Origin: Corynebacterium tuberculostearicum
GTDB taxonomy: Bacteria > Actinomycetota > Actinomycetes > Mycobacteriales > Mycobacteriaceae
Reading direction: 5' to 3'
Assembly: GCF_016894265.1 (NCBI RefSeq)
Contig: NZ_CP069791.1
Coordinates: 620,001-684,000, forward strand
DNA length: 64,000 bases
The notes under the pieces are model-generated. The model searched no databases. It had not been told where the DNA came from and saw only the letters and a list, made by a program, of their open reading frames with translations. A program made the position numbers and the translations under genes. Shown here one piece after another: positions 1-7,583 of this stretch; position 1 is the first letter of the stretch; each line of letters opens with the position of its first letter.

Positions 1-829
1 CACCCAGGATGGGTATTCCAGCCTGCCACATGTGGAGACGCAATTGATGGGTCTTGCCCGTGGTGGGTTTGAGCGTGTATTTGCCTAATTGTGGCAGTTC
101 TCCGTGGATCTTTTCATACGGGGCGTTATCTATTAGTTCTACTGCAGTCAGAGTAGTAAACGCGTTGGGGGTGCCATTGCCTATGCGGCCTTGGATTTCG
201 CCGGGGGTTTTGGTGAGGTGGGAGGCCCACTGTAGGGGCGTCGGAAAGCGGCGGTATTCGGCGATCGCCTGATAGGTCTTTTGTACTTTCTTTTCCGCAA
301 AGAGCGTTTGGTAGGCGCCGCGAACATCACGATGTTTGGTGAATAGCAAAATTCCGGAGGTAAGTCTGTCTAGGCGGTGCGCCGGTGCGAGCTCGTCGTT
401 TCCTGTCATTCGTCGGAGCTGGACTGTAGCTGTCTGTACGATGTGGCGTGCGCGTGGCATGGTTGCCATAAACGGCGGCTTATCGGCGACGAGGATATGT
501 TCATCCTCGAAGAGAATGGGGACGTCGTAAGGCACCGGTGTTTCGGGTGCCGGAATGCGGTAGAAAAAGACGTCCTCGTCGTTGCCTAATATTGAGTCCG
601 GCCGAAGCTTGGTCTGATTGCGTAGGACAACCTCGCCAGAGTCGAAGCGCGCCTGGAGCGCCGAGGCGTCGTCGTCGGGGTGTCGATGGCGTTGTGCCGA
701 AATTACTGCACTAAGAAAATCCCAGGCCGTTATGCCTGCCTCGGGAGTGCGCACGCGGGTTGGATTCAGACCGTCTTTGATCGGCAAAGGCGTGAAACCT
801 TTTCGGCGATGTATTAATGTTTTGTCCAT
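1..829 (-). CDS. RluA-family pseudouridine synthase, 3' end outside window
   Basis: This reading frame runs off the left edge, so the C-terminus is missing. The visible product has the RluA-type catalytic motif HRLDRLTSGILLF, whose Asp is the nucleophile of this family. Near the edge it has the later motif GKTHQLRLHMWQAGIPILG. An N-terminal region of about 85 residues precedes the catalytic domain. The family isomerises uridine to pseudouridine in rRNA or tRNA; the target here cannot be told. The start at 829 is chosen because GAGAGAG lies about 10 bases upstream and no earlier start fits better. Its ATG overlaps a possible divergent ATG at 828. Confidence 0.9.
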   Translation of the reverse strand, partial: MDKTLIHRRKGFTPLPIKDGLNPTRVRTPEAGITAWDFLSAVISAQRHRHPDDDASALQARFDSGEVVLRNQTKLRPDSILGNDEDVFFYRIPAPETPVPYDVPILFEDEHILVADKPPFMATMPRARHIVQTATVQLRRMTGNDELAPAHRLDRLTSGILLFTKHRDVRGAYQTLFAEKKVQKTYQAIAEYRRFPTPLQWASHLTKTPGEIQGRIGNGTPNAFTTLTAVELIDNAPYEKIHGELPQLGKYTLKPTTGKTHQLRLHMWQAGIPILG

Positions 830-971
830 GGATTTTAACTCTCTCATTGAACCGGTTGTTGCCTTCTTCTCTGAAGGTATTGGTGCCGTAATTCGCACCG
901 TCCTGGAGTTTGTGTACACCGTTATGTTCCCGTCGAATTCCGAGGCTGCAACCGTCAACCCTCAAGCCTAA
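828..971 (+). CDS. possible 47-residue hydrophobic acidic peptide
   Basis: A short frame starts at ATG 828 and encodes 47 residues. A hydrophobic amphipathic stretch (IEPVVAFFSEGIGAVIRTV) is followed by a polar tail, with no Cys and no signal peptide. There is no Shine-Dalgarno, but TATTAAT at 812-818 sits where a -10 element would give a leaderless transcript. Size and character resemble the small corynebacterial porins of the PorA/PorH type, which also lack signal peptides, but I see no sequence motif proving this. The ATG interlocks with the divergent start of the pseudouridine synthase gene. It could be a chance frame. Confidence 0.4.
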   Translation: MDFNSLIEPVVAFFSEGIGAVIRTVLEFVYTVMFPSNSEAATVNPQA

Positions 972-1012
972 TCCGTACTACAATTAAGGTATAACCACCG
1001 AAAGGACACATC

Positions 1013-1912
1013 ATGGCTAAGGAAGACATTGTAGTCGTTGCCGTTGACGGTTCGGATGCATCGAAGAATGCAGTTCGTTGGGCCGCAAATACGGCTATGA
1101 AGCGCGAGATTCCACTGCGAATCGCATCTAGCTACACCATGCCACAGTTCCTGTACGCAGAGGGCATGGTTCCGCCAAAGGAGCTTTTCGACGACTTGCA
1201 GGCTGAGACCCTCGAGAAGATCGAGGAAGCTCGCGCCATCGCTCATGAGGTAGCCCCAGAGCTGAAGATTGGTCACACTGTGGCCGAGGGCTCCCCGATC
1301 GACATGCTGCTAGAAATGTCGCACGATGTCACCATGATCGTCATGGGCTCCCGCGGCATGGGTGGCCTGTCCGGCATGGTAATGGGTTCTGTCTCCGCTT
1401 CGGTTGTATCCCACGCCTCTTGCCCGGTGGTCGTCGTTCGCGAGGATAATCATGTTACGGACTCCACCAAGTACGGCCCTGTCGTCGTTGGTGTGGATGG
1501 TTCCGAGGTTTCGCAGAAGGCCACGGCTTACGCATTCCGAGAGGCGCAGGCCCGCGGTGCTGCTTTGATTGCCGTGCATACTTGGATGGATATGCAGGTG
1601 CAGGCTTCCTTGGCGGGTCTGTCGGCCGCCCAGTCCGAGTGGGCTGATATTGAAAAGGAACAGAGCGAGCTTCTGACTGAGAATCTGAAGGAGCCGCGTG
1701 AGGAATACCCAGAAGTTGAGGTAAAGAAGCTCATTACCCGCGATCGTCCAGTGAGCGCTTTGACCGAGGCTGCAGAAGGCGCGCAGCTACTGGTTGTTGG
1801 CTCGCACGGTCGTGGCGGCTTTAAAGGTATGCTCCTGGGATCGACCTCTCGCGCACTGTTGCAGTCCGCACCGTGCCCGATGATGGTTGTCCGTCCGGAT
1901 GAGGAAAGCTAA
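1013..1912 (+). CDS. universal stress protein, two tandem UspA domains
   Basis: The 299-residue product has two Usp domains. Domain 1 (about residues 4-145) opens with VVVAVDGSDASKNAV and ends with the ATP-binding pattern GSRGMGGLSGMVMGSVS. Domain 2 (about 158-296) repeats this with VVVGVDGSEVSQKA and GSHGRGGFKGMLLGSTS. Both retain the G-x2-G-x9-G-S/T signature of nucleotide-binding Usp proteins, which act in the cytoplasm in stress and dormancy responses. AAAGGA at 1001-1006 is the ribosome site and TATAAC at 990-995 a plausible -10. The gene is monocistronic, ending at a hairpin terminator. Confidence 0.93.
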   Translation: MAKEDIVVVAVDGSDASKNAVRWAANTAMKREIPLRIASSYTMPQFLYAEGMVPPKELFDDLQAETLEKIEEARAIAHEVAPELKIGHTVAEGSPIDMLLEMSHDVTMIVMGSRGMGGLSGMVMGSVSASVVSHASCPVVVVREDNHVTDSTKYGPVVVGVDGSEVSQKATAYAFREAQARGAALIAVHTWMDMQVQASLAGLSAAQSEWADIEKEQSELLTENLKEPREEYPEVEVKKLITRDRPVSALTEAAEGAQLLVVGSHGRGGFKGMLLGSTSRALLQSAPCPMMVVRPDEES

Positions 1913-1926
1913 AAGCTGCTGTGCAT

Positions 1927-1963
1927 AGAGCGCTTCGCCCACAAGGGCGGAGCGCTCTTGTTG
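1927..1963 (+). terminator. intrinsic terminator after usp
   Basis: A 14-base stem with one mismatch (1927-1940 pairing with 1945-1958, loop ACAA) is followed by a T-rich run TTGTTGTG. It begins 15 bases after the universal stress protein stop codon. Confidence 0.8.
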
Positions 1964-2032
1964 TGTGGGGCCGCCTTAGGTAGTGTGCGCTCGTGTACGC
2001 TAAGGTACTACCCGCTAATTTAGGAGGATTGC

Positions 2033-2281
2033 ATGAATTTGGGACTGGGGCTTTTTAGCTCGATTGTTATTGGTATCATTGCCGGCTGGCTGGCAGAGAA
2101 GATTATGAAGCGCGACCACGGCCTGCTGACCAACCTTATTGTTGGTGTGCTGGGTGGCATCATCGGTGGCATGATTATCCACTTCCTGAATATCGAGGAA
2201 GGTGGATGGATCTTCTCCTTGATTGCCGCTACGGGTGGTGCTTGTATCCTGTTGTGGATCGTGGGGCTCATCAAGAAGTAG
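2033..2281 (+). CDS. GlsB/YeaQ/YmgE-family small membrane protein
   Basis: This 82-residue protein consists almost entirely of three hydrophobic helices rich in Gly and Ile. The patterns GIIAGWLAEKIMKR and GVLGGIIGGMIIHFL match the Transgly_assoc (GlsB/YeaQ/YmgE) family of stress-induced inner-membrane proteins. Biochemical function is unknown for the family. A strong TAGGAGGATTGC ribosome site precedes the ATG. It lies between the usp terminator and a TetR gene and is probably its own transcription unit or read through into the regulator. Confidence 0.88.
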   Translation: MNLGLGLFSSIVIGIIAGWLAEKIMKRDHGLLTNLIVGVLGGIIGGMIIHFLNIEEGGWIFSLIAATGGACILLWIVGLIKK

Positions 2282-2299
2282 CCCGAACTTAATTCGCGT

Positions 2300-2313
2300 A
2301 CAAACCGGTTTGT
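2300..2313. promoter_or_regulatory. perfect palindrome, probable TetR operator
   Basis: ACAAACCGGTTTGT is a perfect 14-base palindrome. It is followed directly by CTATAAAGTATAG, itself an inverted repeat containing a -10-like TATAAA. The position just upstream of the TetR gene, overlapping where a -35 would sit, suggests an autoregulatory operator. No binding data can be inferred beyond that. Confidence 0.65.
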
Positions 2314-2359
2314 CTATAAAGTATAGATGAACCGGCTTTGTCGTTTTAGAGAGGAACCC

Positions 2360-2968
2360 ATGGCAGAGAAGAAGTCGCGCCGTAATCGGCCCAGCCCGCG
2401 CAGCCGGCTGCTGGAATCAGCGACCAAGCTATTTACTACCGAAGGCATTCGTGTCATCGGAATCGACCGCATCCTGCGCGAGGCGGATGTGGCTAAAGCT
2501 TCTTTGTACTCTTTATTTGGTTCCAAAGACGCGCTCGTTATCGCTTATGTAGAAGCTTTGGACGAGAAGTTCCGCCAAGATTGGGAACAGCGTACCGCGG
2601 AGATGACGGATCCGGATCAAAAGATCCTGGCCTTTTTTGATAAGGCGATCGAAGAAGAACCCCAGCAGGAATTCCGCGGCTCTCATTTCCTGAATGCGGC
2701 CGGAGAGTATCCGCGACCCGAAACCGAGGCGGAACACGGTATCGTGGCTGCCTGCGTTGAACACCGCAAATGGGTGCATTCCACCCTGACGGCCTTGCTG
2801 ACAGAGCGCAATGGTTACCCATCGTCCTCGCAGGCGAGCCAGCTGTTGATTTTCCTGGATGGCGGCCGTGCGGGTGCTCGGCTCACCAAGGAGATTGGGC
2901 CGCTGCAGACGGCCCGCGACCTAGCTACTCAGATGCTTTCTGCTCCCCCTGCTGATTATTCGATTTAA
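2360..2968 (+). CDS. TetR/AcrR-family transcriptional regulator
   Basis: The 202-residue product has an N-terminal helix-turn-helix domain (about residues 14-60, LLESATKLFTTEGIRVIGI then VAKASLYSLFGSKDALV), typical of TetR repressors. A helical ligand-binding domain follows. The ATG at 2360 is preferred over an in-frame ATG at 2327 because GAGAGGAA precedes it at good spacing; the upstream ATG lies within the promoter-like sequence. The ligand and targets are unknown. The last 44 bases overlap the 3' end of the convergent yidC-like gene. Confidence 0.9.
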   Translation: MAEKKSRRNRPSPRSRLLESATKLFTTEGIRVIGIDRILREADVAKASLYSLFGSKDALVIAYVEALDEKFRQDWEQRTAEMTDPDQKILAFFDKAIEEEPQQEFRGSHFLNAAGEYPRPETEAEHGIVAACVEHRKWVHSTLTALLTERNGYPSSSQASQLLIFLDGGRAGARLTKEIGPLQTARDLATQMLSAPPADYSI

Positions 2969-3869
2969 GGTACTTTCGCGCCTCCATACGTAGCTGGCTG
3001 ACCCGCTTCTTCTCCTCCTTGGAGAGGGCGGGTTCTTTTTCGCGCTTGCGCCAGCGGCGAATGCTTTCGCGGCGCATAGCGTGGACATCCTCAGTAAGCG
3101 GGTAGTCGCGGTGCAAAATGATCTCAAAGATAGCGGTTTGGATCAGCATGAAGAGATAGGCGCAGCCCCAGTAAAGGATGATGGCCACTGGGATAGGTCC
3201 GGTTTGGGCTAGGTGCCACAGGAAGAATGGGATCACCAGGAGCAAAAAGCCCATGAGAATGAAGACGCGGCGGTTGACCTTCTGATCAAATTGAGTGGTG
3301 CGGAAACTGCGCACGAGGGAAATGACGGAACTAGCCATGGTAAAGGCGATGGCGGCAATGAGGATGGGATTGATGAGGTCGTCGTGCTCGCGGGCGAAAT
3401 CCGTCAGCGGAGCGCCGTAAAAGGTGGTTTCGCGGAAGGCCGAGACGTCGGAGGCATTCAACATGCCCACGGTGGTGGAGCCGCGCTCAATATTGGACAT
3501 GCGCAGGAGCACTTGATAGAGGCCGATGAAGGCCGGAATCATGATGAGCGGGGGAACACAACCAGCTGCGGGGTTGTAGTTATAGCTCTTCATGAGGTTC
3601 TTTTCCTCTTGCATGAGCTCCGCCATTTCCTCGGTGGTGGTGGCGTTATTCATCTGCTTTTTGATGCGGTTATTCTCCGGGCGGATGAGTGCGCCGATGC
3701 GGGCGGAGCGTACGGATATCCAGTTCAAGGGAACAACGACGCCGCGCACGGTGATAACCAGCAGGATGATGGAGATCAGCCAGGCCGTAGATTCACCGAC
3801 GAAGCTGCTGATGAGCCAGTGCCAGAATTTCATGATTCCGGAAACTGGGTACATGAAGACTTCGTACAT
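2925..3869 (-). CDS. yidC: YidC/Oxa1-family membrane protein insertase (paralogue)
   Basis: The 314-residue protein has an N-terminal membrane segment, an insertase core of about five helices (MYPVSGIMKFWHWLISSF; VRGVVVPLNWISVRSARIG with the conserved basic residue; PLIMIPAFIGLYQVLLRM) and a basic C-terminal tail. The family inserts and folds inner-membrane proteins with or without SecYEG. The usual yidC sits beside rpmH/rnpA, which are absent here, so this is likely the second actinobacterial copy. An AAAGG ribosome site lies 7 bases before the ATG. Its 3' end overlaps the TetR gene by 44 bases on the opposite strand. Confidence 0.9.
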   Translation of the reverse strand: MYEVFMYPVSGIMKFWHWLISSFVGESTAWLISIILLVITVRGVVVPLNWISVRSARIGALIRPENNRIKKQMNNATTTEEMAELMQEEKNLMKSYNYNPAAGCVPPLIMIPAFIGLYQVLLRMSNIERGSTTVGMLNASDVSAFRETTFYGAPLTDFAREHDDLINPILIAAIAFTMASSVISLVRSFRTTQFDQKVNRRVFILMGFLLLVIPFFLWHLAQTGPIPVAIILYWGCAYLFMLIQTAIFEIILHRDYPLTEDVHAMRRESIRRWRKREKEPALSKEEKKRVSQLRMEARKYLKSNNQQGEQKASE

Positions 3870-3902
3870 GCTTAACCTTTCATGGGCAGTATGGTCTAAG
3901 GC

Positions 3903-4565
3903 ATGACTAAAGTTCTTGGGGAACTCATGCTAACCATTGGCGTGGTTCTTTTACTCTTTGCATTCTATGAAGCCTATTGGACAAATGTAGAATCCGGTCA
4001 GCTGCAGGAGGAGGCGAGCGCCCACCTCGACGAGCAATGGCGCAATCCGCGGCAGAAGTTGGAGCCGGAGTTGGGTGAGGCGTTCGCGCAGCTTTATATT
4101 CCCACGTTCGGTTCTGACTACCGCTTCGCCATCATTGAGGGCACCAATGAAGATGACCTGCTGCGCGGCCCGGGGCGTTACCTGGATTCCCAGATGCCGG
4201 GAGAGATGGGCAATTTTGCGGTTGCGGGCCACCGCGTGGGCAAGGGAGCTCCCTTTAATGACTTGGGCAAGCTAGAGACCTGCGATGACATCGTGGTGGA
4301 GACGCAGAAAGAGCGAATTACCTATCGCGTATTGCCCATCGATGGCGAGCAGGCGGACTGTTTCAATGGAATTCCGCCGGAGTATTCCCATGTGGCTGGT
4401 CGGCATATTACGACGCCTGGCGACGTCTCGGTGACCAACCCCGTGCCAGAGTCGGACGCCGAACCGAGCCGCGAGATCTTGACCTTGACCACGTGTCACC
4501 CGCAATTTTCCAACGCGGAGCGCATGATTGTGCACGCTATGGAAGTAGAAAAAGAGGAGAAATAA
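3903..4565 (+). CDS. class E sortase
   Basis: The 220-residue protein has one N-terminal transmembrane helix and an extracytoplasmic sortase domain. The catalytic His is in FAVAGHRVGKGAPFNDLGKL, the Cys in ILTLTTCHPQFSNAERM, and the likely Arg follows shortly after. Class E sortases attach proteins bearing LAXTG-type signals to the cell wall of high-GC Gram-positives. No protein with an obvious sorting signal is encoded nearby, so it probably acts as a housekeeping enzyme. Its stop overlaps the ATG of the next small gene (TAATG). Confidence 0.92.
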   Translation: MTKVLGELMLTIGVVLLLFAFYEAYWTNVESGQLQEEASAHLDEQWRNPRQKLEPELGEAFAQLYIPTFGSDYRFAIIEGTNEDDLLRGPGRYLDSQMPGEMGNFAVAGHRVGKGAPFNDLGKLETCDDIVVETQKERITYRVLPIDGEQADCFNGIPPEYSHVAGRHITTPGDVSVTNPVPESDAEPSREILTLTTCHPQFSNAERMIVHAMEVEKEEK

Positions 4566-4717
4566 TGTATCGCGCTTTGTGGAATCTCTTGCCGGGGCCG
4601 ACGGCGGTGAAGGTTATCTTGGCCATTGTTATTGCGGTGGGAGTCTTCTTCCTACTTATGGAGGTTGTATTCCCGTGGCTGTCGCCGATGATGCCGTACA
4701 ACGACGTCGCGGTTTAA
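4565..4717 (+). CDS. 50-residue membrane protein coupled to sortase gene
   Basis: This short protein begins MYRALWNLLPGPTAVK and has one hydrophobic helix (VILAIVIAVGVFFLLMEVVF), ending in a polar tail. Its ATG shares a base with the sortase stop codon, indicating translational coupling, and the ribosome site GAGGAG lies inside the sortase coding sequence. The function is unknown; the coupling suggests a role with the sortase at the membrane. Its stop TAA interlocks with the stop of the convergent lipoprotein gene. Confidence 0.8.
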   Translation: MYRALWNLLPGPTAVKVILAIVIAVGVFFLLMEVVFPWLSPMMPYNDVAV

Positions 4718-5250
4718 AGGCCCAAGTTGGCGATCGCTTCGTGGGCGATCTGCTCTGATTTAACGGTTTGTTGCTGGTTGCTCCACACCAGCACCGCGTG
4801 CGTGTCCTTCTGGACGGCGTACACGGCGTGCTCATTGACTACGCCCCGGCCACCTTCCCAGCCGTCGAAGGAGGCCGGTTCGGTGGCGTCGATAGGCGCG
4901 GCCCAATCCACTGCGGCGCGGGCGTCGTCGACCGTGGGCATATCGCGCACGATGACGGTGGCTTGTGGGTCGTCCTGGTAGGACCAAAAGACGCAGGCCG
5001 GGGTGGGAAAGCGCGTGTCGATGCCCTGCTTGGTCAGGCGCTGGCCGTTGGTTTCTTCGAGCCAGCCAGGGCCGATGTAGGGGCAATCGCTCCAGTCATT
5101 GACTTCCGCGGTTTGGGCCACGTTAACCTCCGGTGCCTCCGAAGCCTCCGGAGTCACCGTAGTGGTTGGTGCAGGGGTGGGTGCGGATGAATCGCAGCCG
5201 GCGATCCCAAAAGTGGCTAAGGCGAGTAGGGGAAGTAGGCTTTTGCGCAT
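4714..5250 (-). CDS. DUF2020-type lipoprotein
   Basis: The 178-residue product starts with a lipoprotein signal peptide (MRKSLLPLLALATFGIAGC), with lipidation expected on Cys19. A Thr/Pro/Ala-rich linker and a compact domain beginning near VNDWSDCPYIGPGWL follow. The domain resembles the DUF2020 family of corynebacteria; I recognise the family but no function is known. The start at 5250 is chosen because it places the signal peptide at the N-terminus. This ATG overlaps by two bases the ATG of the divergent histidine kinase gene. Confidence 0.82.
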   Translation of the reverse strand: MRKSLLPLLALATFGIAGCDSSAPTPAPTTTVTPEASEAPEVNVAQTAEVNDWSDCPYIGPGWLEETNGQRLTKQGIDTRFPTPACVFWSYQDDPQATVIVRDMPTVDDARAAVDWAAPIDATEPASFDGWEGGRGVVNEHAVYAVQKDTHAVLVWSNQQQTVKSEQIAHEAIANLGL

Positions 5251-6412
5251 GAGCCCCACAATAGACCGGGATACCGATGCGTTGCGCACCGGCATCCATA
5301 TCCTGACCGCTGGCCTGCTGGTGGTAGGCATTTTTACCTCCGCACGAATGCCGCTTTCGCAAGCGATCATCAACCTGCTGCTCTTGGTGGGCTTTGCGGC
5401 CGTGTACTTCGCAGGCTCGGTATACGGGGAATATTGGGCCCGGCCTGTGCGCTACCTGTGGCTGTGCATACTCTCGGTGCTGTGGGTTGCGGATCTGTTC
5501 GTGGCCCCCGCGGCAATCTATTTGGTTTTCGCCATGTTCTTTTTGTACCTCACGGTGCTGGACATGGCGGCGGGCATCGCGTGCGTCATCGTTGCCTCGA
5601 TCATCACCGTGGTGGTGCAGATTCCGCAGGGTCTGACCTTCGGCGGCGTCATGGGGCCGGCGGTCTCGGCGCTGGTGACGATAGCGATCACCTACGCCTT
5701 CCGGACACTGTCGCGGATGAATAAAGAGTTGATTGAAACCCGTTCGCAGCTGGCAGCCACGGAGCGCGATGCCGGCATGGTGGCCGAACGTCAGCGCATT
5801 GCGCACGAGATTCATGACACCCTTGCCCAGGGACTGTCTTCCATTCAAATGCTCCTGCATTCGGCGGACCGTGATCTGGATAAGCAGGACGCGGACAAGG
5901 CGCGAGAGCGCATCGAGCTGGCCCGCAGGACGGCCGCGGATAATTTACACGAAGCGCGGGCAATGATTGCCGCTTTGCAGCCGCCGACGCTCAATGAGGC
6001 ATCCCTTGAGGCCGCGTTGACCCGTATGGCGGAAAATTTCGGCGCTACCGGAGATATCCACGTCGAGGTGGAATCCGAAGGAGAGGTACAGCAGCTGCCC
6101 ATGAAGGTAGAGGCGGCGCTGCTGCGGATTGCGCAGGGCGCTGTGGGGAACGTCGTCAAGCATGCAGAGGCAAGCCGCGCCCGGATCACGGTGACCTATG
6201 AGGGCGATGAGGTGCGCCTGGACGTGGTGGATAACGGCAAGGGCTTTGATCCAGCCGCGGTGGAAAGTACCCCGGCAGGGCTGGGGCATATTGGGCTGGC
6301 CGCAATTAGGCGCCGGGCACAGGAGCTAGGTGGGGAGGTCATTATTGAATCCGCACCGGGGGAGGGCACTGCCGTGTCAGTTAGTATGCCCTTAGGCAAC
6401 CGGGTAGATTAA
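5249..6412 (+). CDS. NarL-type sensor histidine kinase
   Basis: The 387-residue protein has about five N-terminal transmembrane helices (residues 15-145) with little extracytoplasmic sequence. A coiled linker follows, then a HisKA_3 dimerisation domain with the phospho-acceptor His189 in RIAHEIHDTLAQGLSSIQ. The C-terminal HATPase domain has N-box and G-box residues (VGNVVKHAEASRA, VVDNGKGFDP). It should phosphorylate the response regulator encoded 37 bases downstream. Its ligand is not apparent; a membrane-embedded sensor without a periplasmic loop suggests intramembrane or envelope sensing. Its start interlocks with the divergent lipoprotein start. Confidence 0.92.
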   Translation: MSPTIDRDTDALRTGIHILTAGLLVVGIFTSARMPLSQAIINLLLLVGFAAVYFAGSVYGEYWARPVRYLWLCILSVLWVADLFVAPAAIYLVFAMFFLYLTVLDMAAGIACVIVASIITVVVQIPQGLTFGGVMGPAVSALVTIAITYAFRTLSRMNKELIETRSQLAATERDAGMVAERQRIAHEIHDTLAQGLSSIQMLLHSADRDLDKQDADKARERIELARRTAADNLHEARAMIAALQPPTLNEASLEAALTRMAENFGATGDIHVEVESEGEVQQLPMKVEAALLRIAQGAVGNVVKHAEASRARITVTYEGDEVRLDVVDNGKGFDPAAVESTPAGLGHIGLAAIRRRAQELGGEVIIESAPGEGTAVSVSMPLGNRVD

Positions 6413-6449
6413 ACTTTTGGTTGACAATGACATCGATAGGAGGAATGTC

Positions 6450-7088
6450 GTGATTCGGGTCCTATTGGCAGATGACCACGAAATCGTCCGCCTGGGTCTG
6501 CGCTCCGTGCTTGAGGGCGCAGAGGATATCGACGTCGTAGGGGAGGTCGCTACGGCCGAAGCTGCGGTGTCGGCAGCGCAGGCGGGCGGCATCGATGTCA
6601 TTTTGATGGACCTGCGCTTCGGCGCGGGCGTGGAAGGAACCCGCGTTATGGGCGGCGCGGAGGCAACCGCGCAGATTCGCTCCGCGATGGCCACCCCGCC
6701 CAAGGTCCTCGTGGTTACCAACTATGACACTGATGCGGATATCCTCGGGGCTATCGAAGCTGGCGCCGTGGGCTACCTGCTCAAGGACGCACCACCGCAC
6801 GAGCTGCTGGCCGCAGTGCGCTCGACTGCGGAGGGTGATTCGGCGCTATCTCCCATCGTGGCCGATAGGCTGATGACTCGCGTGCGTACGCCACGCACCT
6901 CGCTCACGCCGCGTGAGCTTGAGGTCTTGCAGCTAGTTGCGGCGGGTGCGTCGAACCGGCAGATTGGCCAGGATCTCATGCTGTCTGAGGCCACGGTGAA
7001 GTCCCACCTGGTGCACATTTATGACAAATTGGGCGTGCGCTCGCGCACCTCCGCTGTGGCGGCAGCGCGCGAGCAAGGCGTGCTTTAA
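6450..7088 (+). CDS. NarL/FixJ-family response regulator
   Basis: The 212-residue protein has a receiver domain ([14 protein letters not shown] at the N-terminus, phospho-acceptor Asp54 in ILMDLRFG, conserved Lys in GYLLKDAPP) and a C-terminal LuxR-type helix-turn-helix ([20 protein letters not shown]). The GTG at 6450 is chosen because AGGAGG lies 6 bases upstream; an in-frame TTG at 6417 has no ribosome site. With the kinase just upstream it forms a two-component system. The stop TAA shares bases with the stop of the convergent lsr2-like gene. Confidence 0.94.
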   Translation: MIRVLLADDHEIVRLGLRSVLEGAEDIDVVGEVATAEAAVSAAQAGGIDVILMDLRFGAGVEGTRVMGGAEATAQIRSAMATPPKVLVVTNYDTDADILGAIEAGAVGYLLKDAPPHELLAAVRSTAEGDSALSPIVADRLMTRVRTPRTSLTPRELEVLQLVAAGASNRQIGQDLMLSEATVKSHLVHIYDKLGVRSRTSAVAAAREQGVL

Positions 7089-7439
7089 TTAGCGGCGTTA
7101 TAGGCCTCGATGACGTCCTGCGGGATCTTTCCGCGGTGCGCCACTGGCAGGCCTTGGGTGCGGGCCCATTCGCGGATTTGGCTGGGGTTTGCCCGCTGCG
7201 CATCGTGCGCGGGGGGCTATGCGGGCGGCGTCCACGTAGGGGGCGAGCAGATTATGGAAATGCCGCGCATTATCCGTGGAGAGATCGATAAGGTAATTTT
7301 GACTGTTTACGCTGAAGCTAACGACTTCTAGCTGGTCTTCGGGGATTAGGGTGTGGTCCAAGTCGTCGTAAAATTGGGTCACTTCACGGCGGGAAATATT
7401 TCCTCCAATTTTAAAAATTGCACCAAGCACAGAGAGCAT
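7085..7439 (-). pseudogene. lsr2: lsr2-like nucleoid protein gene, frameshifted
   Basis: The N-terminal frame encodes the Lsr2 dimerisation domain (SRREVTQFYDDLDHTLIPED ... YLIDLSTDNARHFHNLLAPY). The C-terminal DNA-binding domain ([20 protein letters not shown] ... [12 protein letters not shown]) lies in another frame. The break is at a C6 run (G6 on the + strand, 7211-7216); removing one base joins the frames into about 103 residues, a normal length. At the expected start the codon is ATT (7397-7395) behind GGAGGA at 7406-7401; the only in-frame ATG (7439) adds 14 extra residues and has no ribosome site. Lsr2 proteins silence AT-rich DNA. This may be a true pseudogene, a slippery phase-variable gene or an assembly error. 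Confidence 0.85.
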
Positions 7440-7530
7440 AAACGGTGCTAAAGGGGTAGGGCGGTGAGAAGATTATCAGCAACTTTTCTGGCCGAAAATA
7501 CTTTTCCCGAAAAATCCCGGATCTTTATAG

Positions 7531-7572
7531 AAAAAAATTAAACGCCACCACCGAATAGGAGGCGGTGGCGGC
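7531..7572 (-). terminator. intrinsic terminator after DUF6474 gene
   Basis: On the minus strand a GC-rich stem (CGCCACCGCC pairing with GGTGGTGGCG, with one G-T pair) is followed by TTTAATTTTTTT. It lies just past the stop codon at 7584 and would end that transcript before the lsr2-like gene. Confidence 0.82.
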
Positions 7573-7583
7573 GTGTATCTCTT

